Positions 18,755 to 27,486 of a stretch of DNA of 64,000 nucleotides are shown in pieces. The notes beneath the pieces are model-generated. The model saw only the letters and a program-made list of their open reading frames with translations. It had not been told where the DNA came from and searched no databases. The first letter of the stretch is position 1. Each line of letters starts with the position of its first letter. This DNA comes from Hyphomicrobiales bacterium (GTDB lineage Bacteria; Pseudomonadota; Alphaproteobacteria; Rhizobiales; Rhizobiaceae), in NCBI GenBank assembly GCA_900468805.1, contig UEIF01000009.1:310001-374000 (forward strand), in the 5' to 3' direction. The position numbers and the translations under genes were made by a program.

Positions 18755-19205
18755 CACCACGGAAGCCGGCGCGCCCCCTGCCAGCTTCAGCCATGCAAGC
18801 ATGCTCGACATACTTGCGAGGGCCGATGCCGAAGAAATCAAGGCCGTCGCAGAGGATTTGCTCGATGAACTCGGACCGGTTGAGGTTTTCGTAAACCGCA
18901 CCGGCCTCGCGATGCTGCCCTATACCGATACTGTGCAGAACATCGCCTTCCACCTCGGCGAGGTGCTGATGTCCGAAGCCCATATCCGCCTGCCGGATTA
19001 TGGCGTGGAAGGCTATGGCGCTATCATCGGGCGCGATCTCGAACATGCGATGGCCATGGCAGTCATCGATGCGAGTTTCACAGCCGAGATCGGCAAGGCT
19101 GGCATCGAGATTTTTCTGACCAGCGCACAGCATCGCCAGACAGAGGACGACGACATCAAGCTGCGCAAGGTCGAAGCGACGCGCGTGCGCATGGAGACCT
19201 TCTGA
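18747..19205 (+). CDS. phnG: Phosphonate C-P lyase system subunit PhnG
   Basis: This 152-residue protein matches the PhnG family by length, order and motifs (MLDILARADAEEIKAVAEDL near the start, then GEVLMSEAHIRLPDYGVEGYGAIIGRDLEHAMAMAVID). PhnG is part of the PhnGHIJ core complex in E. coli and helps PhnI exchange the adenine of ATP for a phosphonate. The start overlaps phnF, and the stop overlaps the phnH start by one base. Nothing in this subunit looks degraded. Confidence 0.9.
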   Translation: MNDTTEAGAPPASFSHASMLDILARADAEEIKAVAEDLLDELGPVEVFVNRTGLAMLPYTDTVQNIAFHLGEVLMSEAHIRLPDYGVEGYGAIIGRDLEHAMAMAVIDASFTAEIGKAGIEIFLTSAQHRQTEDDDIKLRKVEATRVRMETF

Positions 19206-19750
19206 TGACACAGAGCTTGCTCCTTCCGACTGATGAAGACATGCGCTCCAACGCCACCTTCGACGCGCTGATGTGGGCACTTGCCCGCCCCGGTCGCGTC
19301 CAACCCCTGCCCTTTCCGGGCCTTTTCGCACTGGCCGAAAGCCTGCTCGATCGCGAATGCAGCTTCTTTTGCGCAGACGAAAGATTGAAAGCCGATATCA
19401 CCAGAACCGGCGCCAACGCCGTTGCCCTGCCGCAGGCGGAATATGTCTTCGCATCGATCAGCGATAGCACCGCGGTGTCGGCACTTTCGGCGATGCTGTC
19501 CGGCAACCTTCTCTATCCTGATGCATCGACAACGATCTTCGCGCAGGCACAGATCGGTGCAGGAACTCGGCTTCGCCTGGCCGGCCCCGGCGTGAACGGT
19601 TCCATCGATATCGATATCGGCGGTGTGCATCCGAATTTCTGGGCACTCCGCGCCGAAGCAATCCGCTATCCGCTTGGTTGGGACATCTATCTTGCCGACG
19701 GTGCAAGCCTGATCGGCATTCCCCGCTCTATAAAGATAGAGGTGCTTTGA
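19205..19750 (+). CDS. phnH: Phosphonate C-P lyase system subunit PhnH
   Basis: A 181-residue PhnH-family protein with the usual opening (ATFDALMWALARPGRVQPLP) and the GPGVNG turn in the middle. PhnH sits at the edge of the PhnGHIJ complex and resembles PLP-dependent transferases in fold, but has no cofactor site. It is locked into the operon by one-base overlaps with phnG and phnI. Length is normal for the family (about 190 residues). Confidence 0.9.
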   Translation: MTQSLLLPTDEDMRSNATFDALMWALARPGRVQPLPFPGLFALAESLLDRECSFFCADERLKADITRTGANAVALPQAEYVFASISDSTAVSALSAMLSGNLLYPDASTTIFAQAQIGAGTRLRLAGPGVNGSIDIDIGGVHPNFWALRAEAIRYPLGWDIYLADGASLIGIPRSIKIEVL

Positions 19751-20832
19751 TGGCCTATGTTGCAACACGTGGTGGCGAGCACGCCATTGAACAATCCGAA
19801 CGCCTCTATCGCGAAGAATTGGGGCAGATCGACAAGGCCCGTGTCGACGCAATCGGCGAAGGCCTGCCCTATCTCGTCGACCGCGTCATGGGCGAGGCAT
19901 CGCTCTATGCGCCGGAGCTTGCCGCACTTGCGCTCGCCCAGTCCGGCGGCGATCTCTACGAAGCTGTGCTGCTGCTGCGCGCCTATCGCACCACCCAGCC
20001 GCGCCTGACGATCGCCGAACCGGTTCGCCAGCAGGATCTCTTCACCGTCAGGCGTATTTCGGCCGCCTTCAAGGACATCCCGGGCGGCCAGATTCTCGGA
20101 CCGACGCTCGATTATTCGCACCGGCTGCTGAATGTCGGCGTGCTGAACGGTGCGGCTTTCGTTCCCGAGCCTGTGGAGGCGGCAGACAAACCGGCGCCGG
20201 CCACGCAGCCGTCGCTGACGGACTGGCAGAAGGCGCAGGGCCTGATCGCGGAGACGCCGACCGAGAACGTGCCGCTCGACGAGATCCCCGATGTCACCCG
20301 CGAGCCGCTGCTCTTCCCGGCAAGCCGCGCGCACAAGCTGCAGAGCCTTGCGCGTGCAGATACCGGCGGCACCTTGGCGCTCGGCTACTCCACCATGCGC
20401 GGCTATGGAAGCGTACATCCGACCGTCAACGAATTGCGGCTCGCCAAAGCCGAAGTGCGCATCCGCCACCCGCGCGGCACGCTCTTCAGCGCCGGACGCG
20501 TGCGTGTCAGCCAGACGGAAGTCATCTCCAAGAGCAAGGGCCTGGAGCTCGGCTTTTCCGCCACCTTCGGCTGGAACGAGGTGAAGGTCATCGCCGCCGC
20601 CTCGCTCGATCTCGCATCCAATCAACCCAATCCTCATCCGGCCTCGAATGAGGAGTTCGTCCTCTACCATACGGAACCCGTCGAAAGCTCGGGCTTCTGC
20701 ATTCACTTCAAGCTACCCCACTATGTCACCTTCCAGTCGAGCCTCGATGCACTGAGGCGCGTGAAGGCCGACAAGGCAGCCAATGAAACCAGCGCGGCCA
20801 AGCAGGCCGAACTCGAAAAGGCAATGCCGTGA
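19750..20832 (+). CDS. phnI: Phosphonate C-P lyase core subunit PhnI
   Basis: This 360-residue PhnI would be the nucleosidase-like subunit that, with PhnGHL, forms alpha-D-ribose 1-methylphosphonate 5-triphosphate from ATP and methylphosphonate. The paired histidines that hold the zinc at the PhnI-PhnJ interface in the E. coli structure are kept here (HFKLPHYV near residue 325). The ATG overlaps the phnH stop. PhnI therefore looks functional, in contrast to the modified PhnJ that follows. Confidence 0.9.
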   Translation: MAYVATRGGEHAIEQSERLYREELGQIDKARVDAIGEGLPYLVDRVMGEASLYAPELAALALAQSGGDLYEAVLLLRAYRTTQPRLTIAEPVRQQDLFTVRRISAAFKDIPGGQILGPTLDYSHRLLNVGVLNGAAFVPEPVEAADKPAPATQPSLTDWQKAQGLIAETPTENVPLDEIPDVTREPLLFPASRAHKLQSLARADTGGTLALGYSTMRGYGSVHPTVNELRLAKAEVRIRHPRGTLFSAGRVRVSQTEVISKSKGLELGFSATFGWNEVKVIAAASLDLASNQPNPHPASNEEFVLYHTEPVESSGFCIHFKLPHYVTFQSSLDALRRVKADKAANETSAAKQAELEKAMP

Positions 20833-21743
20833 AACTCGATCAACTGACCAAACCCTGGGCGGCCTTCAGCTACGGCTTCCTGGACGAATCCGCCAAGCGC
20901 GAGATGCGCCGCCGCATCCTGAAGGCCATCGCCATTCCCGGCTATCAAGTCCCGTATGCCAGCCGCGAGGTGCCGATTGCCCGTGGCTGGGGCACCGGCG
21001 GGCTGCAGGTAACGCTGACCCTTCTCAAACCGACCTCCGTCGTCAAGGTCATCGACCAGGGAGCCGACGATTCCGTCAATGCAAGCAGCATCCGTAGATT
21101 CCTGCGCCGCGTCAGCTCGGCGCGCGAGACGCTGGATACGCTGGAGGCCGATATTATCCAGTCGCGTCATCGCATTCCCGAGGAGAAGCTGCGCGAAGAC
21201 CAGATCCTCGTGCTGCAGGTTCCCAATCCCGAGCCGCTGCGGTCCGTCCAGCCGGACATGTCGGAAGCCCGTATCATGCATGGCGATGCGGATTACGGCC
21301 AGCTCTGGCTGACGCTCTACGAACAGCTCGTGCGTTCCGGCCGCATCATGCAGGGCTCCAGCTATCCGAGCATGGTCAACGGCCGGCATGTGATGACACC
21401 GTCGCCGATCCCGCGCTGGGACGTGCCGAAGATGAACCAGGCGGCGAACCTTACGATCCTCTCCGCCGGCCGCGAAAAACGTATCCACGCCGTGCCGCCC
21501 TACACGCGCGTCGAACCGCTCGTCTTCGACGACGTGCCCTACCGGGTCGAGGATCATGCTGACAAGATTTGTCATCGCAGCGGCGTAACAGGCTACTTCA
21601 TGAACGAGTTGCCGCAAGACGACGGCTCTTCGGCCTTCGAGGTCTCCGACAGTCAGTACGGCGTCAAGCATATCCAAAAGCGGGATGGCGAGGCCGTTGC
21701 CATCGGCGAGACCTACTACAAGCAAGGCAGGATCGAGCAATGA
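20829..21743 (+). CDS. phnJ: PhnJ-like C-P lyase subunit lacking the radical-SAM cysteines
   Basis: A 304-residue protein clearly of the PhnJ family (AIPGYQVPYASREVPIARGWGTGGLQ; VIDQGADDSVNASSIRRF; SPIPRWDVPKM; AGREKRIHAVPPYTRVE). Canonical PhnJ holds a [4Fe-4S] cluster and the catalytic thiyl cysteine in a CX2CX21CX5C motif. Here that region reads ADKIC(23 residues)VSDSQYG: only C248 remains, and the other positions are D245, V272 and G278. C248 is the only cysteine in the protein. The glycine matching the E. coli radical site (G32) is kept as G38. The GTG start overlaps phnI. The frame is intact, so this is a diverged homologue that cannot do standard radical C-P cleavage. Confidence 0.9.
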   Translation: MKLDQLTKPWAAFSYGFLDESAKREMRRRILKAIAIPGYQVPYASREVPIARGWGTGGLQVTLTLLKPTSVVKVIDQGADDSVNASSIRRFLRRVSSARETLDTLEADIIQSRHRIPEEKLREDQILVLQVPNPEPLRSVQPDMSEARIMHGDADYGQLWLTLYEQLVRSGRIMQGSSYPSMVNGRHVMTPSPIPRWDVPKMNQAANLTILSAGREKRIHAVPPYTRVEPLVFDDVPYRVEDHADKICHRSGVTGYFMNELPQDDGSSAFEVSDSQYGVKHIQKRDGEAVAIGETYYKQGRIEQ

Positions 21744-22573
21744 GTGCCGCAAATCTTTCTGCTTCCAATCTTTCTGCTTCCGGGCGCCAGCCGCCGCGGC
21801 TGATGCTGTCCTCGCCCATCCTGACGATGAGCGGCATCCGCAAGAGCTTTGGCGATGTGCAGGCGTTGCGCAGCGTCGATGTCACCGTCTATCCTGGCGA
21901 AGTGCTCGGCATCGTCGGCGAATCCGGCTCGGGTAAATCGACGCTGCTGCGTATGATGAACCTCGAAGACAGAGCCGACGGCGGCGAATACAGGCTGGCA
22001 CTGCCCGGCCGCGAGGATCTCAACCTCTTCACGCTCGACCGTTTCGAGCGGCGCATGCTGCGAGCACGCCATATCGGCATCGTCTACCAGAACCCGCATC
22101 TCGGGCTCCGGATGAACAACACGAGCAGCGGCAATGTCGCAGAGCGGCTGCTGATTGCCGGCGAGCGGAATTTCGCGACACTTCGTGCCCGCGCCAGGGG
22201 CGCGCTCGATGCTTCGGAATTCCCGGTCGCGCGCATGGATGCCCGGCCCGCGGAACTCTCGGGCGGCATGCAGCAGCGCGTGCAGCTTGCCAAGGCAATC
22301 GCGCTTGAGCCGGCCCTGCTCCTGCTCGACGAGCCGACGACGGGGCTCGATGTCAGCGTCCAGGCGCTGGTGCTCGACACGCTGAAGCGGCTGCAGCGTG
22401 AACGCCGGATCACCATCGTCATCGTCTCGCATGATCTCGGTGTTATCCGCACGATGGCAGACCGTGTGATGGTGATGCGCAATGGGGAAGCCGTGGAAGA
22501 GGGCCTCGCCGACCAGATCTTCCAGGATCCGCAGCATGAATATACCCAGCAGCTCGTGCATGCGAAGCTTTGA
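21740..22573 (+). CDS. phnK: C-P lyase-associated ABC ATPase PhnK
   Basis: A 277-residue ABC ATPase with Walker A GESGSGKST, Q-loop YQNPHLGLRM, signature LSGGMQQRV and Walker B LLLLDEPTTGLD. PhnK docks on the PhnGHIJ complex rather than on a transporter. The ATG overlaps the phnJ stop by four bases. Its N-terminus contains a 15-bp tandem duplication (21752-21781) that repeats NLSAS, so the extra residues before the ATPase fold are probably a recent, harmless extension. Confidence 0.85.
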   Translation: MSAANLSASNLSASGRQPPRLMLSSPILTMSGIRKSFGDVQALRSVDVTVYPGEVLGIVGESGSGKSTLLRMMNLEDRADGGEYRLALPGREDLNLFTLDRFERRMLRARHIGIVYQNPHLGLRMNNTSSGNVAERLLIAGERNFATLRARARGALDASEFPVARMDARPAELSGGMQQRVQLAKAIALEPALLLLDEPTTGLDVSVQALVLDTLKRLQRERRITIVIVSHDLGVIRTMADRVMVMRNGEAVEEGLADQIFQDPQHEYTQQLVHAKL

Positions 22574-22588
22574 CAGGAGAGCCATCAG

Positions 22589-23335
22589 GTGAACATGCAC
22601 ACACATCCTGCCGCTTCTGCGCAGACGATCCTTTCCGTTCAGGGCCTGGCCAAGCATTTCGAGATGCACCATCTGAAACGCACCCTGCACGCTTTCGACA
22701 ATGTCGATTTCGAGCTACGCGAAGGGGAGTTCATCCTGCTGACGGGAGAAAACGGCGCCGGCAAATCGACACTGCTGCGCACGCTCTACCGCTCCTATGT
22801 GCCGCGATCAGGCCACGCCTATTATCACACGCGCGAAGGCGTCATCGACCTGACGGTCGCAGCCGATGTCGATATCGCTCTTCTGCGACGCCGGGAAATC
22901 GGCTTCGTGACGCAGTTCCTGCAGGCCCGTCCGCGCGTAGCGGCGGATGAGCTGGTCGCCGAGCCCCTGCGCCTTGCCGGCCGGCCCTATGAAGAGGCGA
23001 TCGAAGAGGCCCGCCGTTGGCTCTCCGCCTTCGGCGTCAAGCCGGGGCTGTGGGCCGCCTATCCCTCCACCTTCTCCGGTGGCGAGCAGCAGAAGGTCAA
23101 TCTGGCGCGTGCGCTCATCCTGCCACAGCGGCTTCTCTTCCTCGATGAGCCAACCGCCTCGCTCGACAAGAATGCGCGCCGTGCACTCGTTGTGCGTCTC
23201 GCAGAGTTGAAAGCCGCAGGCGTCGCGATGATCGGCGTCTTTCACCACCCCGACGATGTCGCGGATCTCATCGACCGCGAAATCAGCCTTCAAACCCGAC
23301 AGATCCAGGATGGAGCAGAGAATGTGGCTGAGTGA
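22589..23335 (+). CDS. phnL: C-P lyase-associated ABC ATPase PhnL
   Basis: A 248-residue ABC-type ATPase with Walker A GENGAGKST, signature FSGGEQQKV and Walker B LLFLDEPTASLD. In the canonical pathway PhnL supports PhnI in forming the ribose-phosphonate intermediate. The GTG follows an AGGAG site 15 bp after phnK; an ATG six bases on is also possible. Its 3' end overlaps phnM by 14 bases, so the two are coupled. Confidence 0.87.
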   Translation: MNMHTHPAASAQTILSVQGLAKHFEMHHLKRTLHAFDNVDFELREGEFILLTGENGAGKSTLLRTLYRSYVPRSGHAYYHTREGVIDLTVAADVDIALLRRREIGFVTQFLQARPRVAADELVAEPLRLAGRPYEEAIEEARRWLSAFGVKPGLWAAYPSTFSGGEQQKVNLARALILPQRLLFLDEPTASLDKNARRALVVRLAELKAAGVAMIGVFHHPDDVADLIDREISLQTRQIQDGAENVAE

Positions 23336-24494
23336 TTTCGAGATCGTGCTGCGCGATAGAATAATACCGCGTGGCGCAATCAGGATCGAAGACGGCATGA
23401 TTGCCGAGGTGCGTGACGAGCCGGTGGCGACAGCCGATATTTCCGGCCACGGGAGGCTTCTGCTGCCCGGCTTCATCGATATGCATGGCGACATGATCGA
23501 GCGCGAGATCGAGCCGCGGCCGAATGTGCGCTTTCCGCTGGAGCTCGGTATCTTCGAGCTCGACAAGAAACTCGCCGGCAACGGCATCACGACGGCTTAT
23601 GCGGCTTTGTCCTTCCACGCCAACAGCAGTTACGGCCACATCCGCTCGGAAGAACATTCGCGCTCGATCATTCAGACGCTGGTCGAGCTCCGGAAGAGCG
23701 ATCTTCTGATCGACCATAAGGTTCACGCACGCTTCGAAATCACCTTCACCCATGCCCGCACCGTCATCGAAGACCTGCTTCGGGCCGGCGCTCTCGATCT
23801 CGTCTCTCTGATGGACCATACGCCTGGCCAGGGCCAGTACCGCGATGTCGAACGTCATATCGAGAGCATCGCGCGCAACAACAAGATCACCCTCGAACAG
23901 GCCGCCCAGCGTGTCCAGCTGCGCATGGAAAACCGCGCCCAGAACAACGACGCAGTCGATAATCTCCAGGGCATCGCGGCGACTGCGCGCGACCATGGTG
24001 TCATCATCGCCTCCCATGACGACGACAGCGTCGAGAAGGTCGCAATCGTCGAGGGACTGGGCGCGCGCATCAGCGAGTTTCCGGTGACGATGGCGGCTGC
24101 GCAGCAGGCCCGCAAGTTTGGGCTGGCGACCGCAATGGGTGCACCGAATGCGCTTCGCGGTCTTTCCTATTCGGGCAATCTTTCTGCCCGCGAAGCCTAT
24201 GAAAGCGGCGTTCTCGATATCCTGGCCAGCGACTATCACCCCTCGGCCATGCTGCCGGCAATCATCGCGCTTGCAGAAGCCGGATCCGGCGGATTACCGG
24301 CCTCTGTCGCATTGGTCAGTGCCAATCCGGCGCGGGCGCTTGGCCTTGCGGATCGCGGCGCAATCGAGACCGGGCTGCGGGCCGACCTCGTCATTGCCGA
24401 ACGTGGTCGTCTTCCGCGGGTGCGCGCCACCTTCTCCAACGGCAGGCAGGTCTATTCGGACGGAATTGTTTCGCGATTCCAACAGGCCGCATAA
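23322..24494 (+). CDS. phnM: PhnM-type ribose-phosphonate triphosphate diphosphatase (amidohydrolase superfamily)
   Basis: A 390-residue amidohydrolase-like protein with the metal motif DMHGD (H-x-D, where E. coli PhnM has LHTD). It also has VSLMDHTPGQGQY, IASHDDD and ASDYHPSAML in the family order. PhnM removes pyrophosphate from alpha-D-ribose 1-methylphosphonate 5-triphosphate before the lyase step. The ATG follows GGAG inside the phnL 3' end. It ends the first phn transcription unit, ahead of a 216-bp gap with a palindrome. It belongs to a divergent branch of PhnM, in step with the unusual PhnJ. Confidence 0.85.
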   Translation: MWLSDFEIVLRDRIIPRGAIRIEDGMIAEVRDEPVATADISGHGRLLLPGFIDMHGDMIEREIEPRPNVRFPLELGIFELDKKLAGNGITTAYAALSFHANSSYGHIRSEEHSRSIIQTLVELRKSDLLIDHKVHARFEITFTHARTVIEDLLRAGALDLVSLMDHTPGQGQYRDVERHIESIARNNKITLEQAAQRVQLRMENRAQNNDAVDNLQGIAATARDHGVIIASHDDDSVEKVAIVEGLGARISEFPVTMAAAQQARKFGLATAMGAPNALRGLSYSGNLSAREAYESGVLDILASDYHPSAMLPAIIALAEAGSGGLPASVALVSANPARALGLADRGAIETGLRADLVIAERGRLPRVRATFSNGRQVYSDGIVSRFQQAA

Positions 24495-24534
24495 AAAGCC
24501 TGCGGCGAAAATACCCCGCCGCCTTCTCTCGACA

Positions 24535-24561
24535 AATACATCCGGAATTTCCGGATGTATT
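24535..24561. promoter_or_regulatory. Palindrome between phnM and phnC
   Basis: A perfect 11-bp inverted repeat (AATACATCCGG/CCGGATGTATT) with a 5-base AATTT centre lies in the AT-rich gap between phnM and phnC. No T-tract follows on either strand, so an operator is at least as likely as a terminator. Its CATCCG half-site also occurs in the direct repeats at the phnF start, which suggests the same regulator might bind both. Confidence 0.45.
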
Positions 24562-24710
24562 ACTTCACAAAAATGGCATAACTAACGGCAATTATTAGAT
24601 AATTACTTTATAAAAATGTCACACTGCAATGATATATTTCGTTTCATAGACTGATAGTTAAGTACAATTCAACCTCGTCTCTGATGGCGCTGACAAGCAG
24701 GGGGCTTCCG

Positions 24711-25532
24711 GTGCTTGAACTTCACTCCCTCAAGAAGAATTTCGGTCAAACACACGCGGTCGACGACGTAAACCTGTCCATCGACGCGGGCCAGATGGTT
24801 GGCATCATCGGCCGCAGCGGCGCCGGCAAATCGACATTGCTCCGGCTGATCAATCGCCTGATCGATCCCACATCCGGCACGATCATGTTCGAGGGCAAGG
24901 ACATTACCAAGCTGCGCGGCCGCGAGCTGCGCCTGTGGCGCGCCTCCTGCGCCATGGTGTTTCAGCAGTTCAATCTGGTCGAGCGTATGGATGTGTTGAC
25001 CAATGTGCTGATCGGCCGGGTTGCCCAACACGGCTTTCTCTCGTCCATGCTGCGTCGCTTCACGGATGAAGAAAAGGAAATGGCGATCCGCGCGCTCGAT
25101 CGGCTCGATCTCGTACCGCAGGCATTGCAGCGGGCCGGCACGTTGTCCGGCGGACAACAGCAGCGTGTCGCGATCGCCAAGGCGCTGGTCCAGAACCCGA
25201 AGATCATGCTTGCCGACGAGCCGATCGCCTCGCTCGACCCCGCCAATGCGACGCGCGTCATGGAGGCGCTGCGCAAGATCAACCGTGAGGACGGCATTAC
25301 CGTTCTCGTCAATCTTCATACGCTCGACACTGCCCGCAACTATTGCGAACGCATCATCGCCATGCGGGCCGGGCGGGTGCGCTTTGATGGCGCGCCGGCG
25401 GATCTCACCCAGGAACGGGTCCGCGAAATCTATGGCACTGACGATTTCAATGCAGAGATCGACGAGGCCGTGACATCCACCGCATTCAACGCAGGTCGAA
25501 CCCCGAAAGAGAAGGTTTACCAGGCGGTATGA
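24711..25532 (+). CDS. phnC: Phosphonate ABC importer ATP-binding protein PhnC
   Basis: A 273-residue ATPase with Walker [10 protein letters not shown], the Q-loop [21 protein letters not shown] typical of PhnC, signature LSGGQQQRV and Walker [13 protein letters not shown]. It energises the PhnDE importer. I chose the GTG at 24711 because AGGGGG lies six bases upstream; an ATG at 24684 would add nine residues but has no ribosome site. It opens the transport part of the phn locus. Confidence 0.88.
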   Translation: MLELHSLKKNFGQTHAVDDVNLSIDAGQMVGIIGRSGAGKSTLLRLINRLIDPTSGTIMFEGKDITKLRGRELRLWRASCAMVFQQFNLVERMDVLTNVLIGRVAQHGFLSSMLRRFTDEEKEMAIRALDRLDLVPQALQRAGTLSGGQQQRVAIAKALVQNPKIMLADEPIASLDPANATRVMEALRKINREDGITVLVNLHTLDTARNYCERIIAMRAGRVRFDGAPADLTQERVREIYGTDDFNAEIDEAVTSTAFNAGRTPKEKVYQAV

Positions 25533-25585
25533 GTTTCGCCCGCAGCCCCGCAAGGCCGCAGGCTTTTTGCAACAGGAGAGTTGGA

Positions 25586-26500
25586 ATGAAAAACGTCCTC
25601 ATGCTTGCGGCCGTAACGGCTGCGCTTGCCCTTTCCAGCCAGGCCCATGCCGAGGGTTGGAAAGACCAGTACAAGACGATCCGCCTCGGCGTTCTCTCGG
25701 GCGAGAACGAAAAAGACCGCATTGCACGCCGCGTTGGCTTCCAGCAATATCTGGAAAAGGAACTCGGCGTGAAGGTCGAGATCTTCACCGCCGGCAACTA
25801 TGACGGCGTCATCCAGGCGCTCGCCTCCGACCAGATCGAATTCGCCTTCCTCGGCTCCTCGGCCTATGCTGCCGCTTATACCGAAACCAATGGCGGCGTT
25901 GAGCCGCTGCTCGCCGGCCAGGAACAGGATGGCTCGACCGGCTACTATTCGGTCATCACCGTTCGCTGCGATTCCGGCTACAAGTCGGTCGACGACCTCA
26001 AGGGCAAGGTACTCGCTTTCGCCGATCCGGATTCCACCTCCGGCTATGCAGTGCCCTACTATAACCTCGTCAAGCAGGGCTACGATCCGAAGACCTTCTT
26101 CTCGGCCGTTCCCTTCTCCGGCGCCCACGAAACCGGCGTCATGGCGGTCGCCAACAAGCAGTTCGATGCTGCCGCGACCTACATCAACAACGACGTCAGC
26201 GGCATTCCGCAGCGCATGGAATCCAAGGGCATGATACCGAAGGGCGAGATCTGCCGTATCTGGCAGTCGCCTGAGATCACCAACGGACCTTTCGCCACCC
26301 GCACCAACCTGCCGGCCGATATGATTGCGGACGTCAAGGCGGCGGTAAAGGCAACGCCGGAAAAGGCGCCTGATGCCTTCAAGGAGATGAGCGGGGGCGA
26401 CAATTCCACCTCCAAGGGCTATGTCGACGTCGATCACCAGCGCTACCAGTGGATCGTCGACATGCGCGACTGGCTGAAGAAGCAGCGCCGTAACGGCTGA
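25586..26500 (+). CDS. phnD: Phosphonate-binding protein PhnD
   Basis: A 304-residue periplasmic binding protein with a Sec signal peptide (MKNVLMLAAVTAALALSSQAHA). The phosphonate-contacting serine/threonine cluster (DPDSTSGY) and the histidine in GAHETG are those known from E. coli PhnD. The ligand is therefore likely an organophosphonate or a phosphate-like oxyanion. An AGGAGAG ribosome site precedes the ATG. The binding site looks normal, so this importer is expected to take up real phosphonates or close analogues. Confidence 0.9.
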   Translation: MKNVLMLAAVTAALALSSQAHAEGWKDQYKTIRLGVLSGENEKDRIARRVGFQQYLEKELGVKVEIFTAGNYDGVIQALASDQIEFAFLGSSAYAAAYTETNGGVEPLLAGQEQDGSTGYYSVITVRCDSGYKSVDDLKGKVLAFADPDSTSGYAVPYYNLVKQGYDPKTFFSAVPFSGAHETGVMAVANKQFDAAATYINNDVSGIPQRMESKGMIPKGEICRIWQSPEITNGPFATRTNLPADMIADVKAAVKATPEKAPDAFKEMSGGDNSTSKGYVDVDHQRYQWIVDMRDWLKKQRRNG

Positions 26501-26562
26501 TATCCCTCCACGTCAGGCACGGGAGCGCCGTCTATCCGGCGCTCCCACGACCGGGATCCGAC

Positions 26563-27483
26563 ATGACGACAGCGACACCCTCCATTACCATCCGCCAGTT
26601 CGAGGCCGAATACAGCCTTATCCGCAGCCGCGCCAAAACCGTGCAGCTCGCTTCGGTCACGCTCTTTGCTGCCGCCGTCCTGCTGACCGCCTGGACGGGC
26701 GGTTTCTTCGACATGACCGAGGTCAACCTGCCCTCGGGTGAACGCATCACGACCTGGAAATTATGGGCCTCCCTGCCCCGGCTCGGCGAATATCTCTATA
26801 AGACGCTGCCACACTTGCGTATCGAAACGCTCGGTTCGGACCTTGCCGAATGGTTCTGGCGCTGGCCGGTCTGGCTCGAACTACTCGGCGAAACGATCCT
26901 GATCGCTTATGTCGCCACGTTCTTCGGCGTCCTCGGCGCCTTCATCCTCAGCTTCCCGGCCGCTCGCAACCTCAGCCCCAACAGCTTTCTGCTGATCGCC
27001 TCCCGCCGCTATCTGGAGGTCATCCGCACTGTCCCTGATATCGTCTGGGCGCTGATCTACGTCTTCTGCTTCGGCGTCGGACCGCTTGCCGGTGTGCTGG
27101 CGATTGCCACCCATGCGACGGGTTCGCTCGGCAAGCTCTATTCCGAGGTCAACGAGAATATCGACATGCGGCCGCTGGAAGGCGTCAGGGCTTCGGGGGG
27201 CACCTGGTTCCAGCAGATGCGTTATGGGGTCGTGCCGCAGGTCATCCCGAACATCATCAGCTACACGCTGCTGCGCTTCGAGATCAACGTGCGCTCATCC
27301 TCGATCATCGGCTATGTCGGCGCCGGCGGCCTTGGCCAGGAGATCCGCACCGCCATGTCGCTTCAGGAATATACCGATCTGTCGGCGCTGTTTGTGATCA
27401 TCCTCGTCACGGTCGTGATCATCGATTTCCTGAGCGAGAAGCTGCGCCACCGCATCATCGGCATCGAAGGCCGGAGTACCTGA
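26563..27483 (+). CDS. phnE: Phosphonate ABC permease PhnE (first copy)
   Basis: A 306-residue permease with about six transmembrane helices and the conserved PhnE segment RYLEVIRTVPDIVWALIYVFCFGVGPLAGVLAIATHATGSLGKLYSEVNENID. The EAA-type coupling loop is EGVRASGGTWFQQMRYGVVPQVIPN. It follows phnD by 62 bp and precedes the second permease by three bases. Two different PhnE proteins, as here, form a heterodimeric channel in many alpha-proteobacteria. Confidence 0.9.
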   Translation: MTTATPSITIRQFEAEYSLIRSRAKTVQLASVTLFAAAVLLTAWTGGFFDMTEVNLPSGERITTWKLWASLPRLGEYLYKTLPHLRIETLGSDLAEWFWRWPVWLELLGETILIAYVATFFGVLGAFILSFPAARNLSPNSFLLIASRRYLEVIRTVPDIVWALIYVFCFGVGPLAGVLAIATHATGSLGKLYSEVNENIDMRPLEGVRASGGTWFQQMRYGVVPQVIPNIISYTLLRFEINVRSSSIIGYVGAGGLGQEIRTAMSLQEYTDLSALFVIILVTVVIIDFLSEKLRHRIIGIEGRST

Positions 27484-27486
27484 GAC

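Noticed and set aside
21540..21743. A frameshift as the cause of the missing PhnJ cysteines
   Set aside because: I translated the other two frames over this stretch. Both hit stop codons soon after 21550 and neither restores the missing CX5C part. The used frame also keeps family residues (SDSQY for SDTDY), so the loss is real in this sequence.
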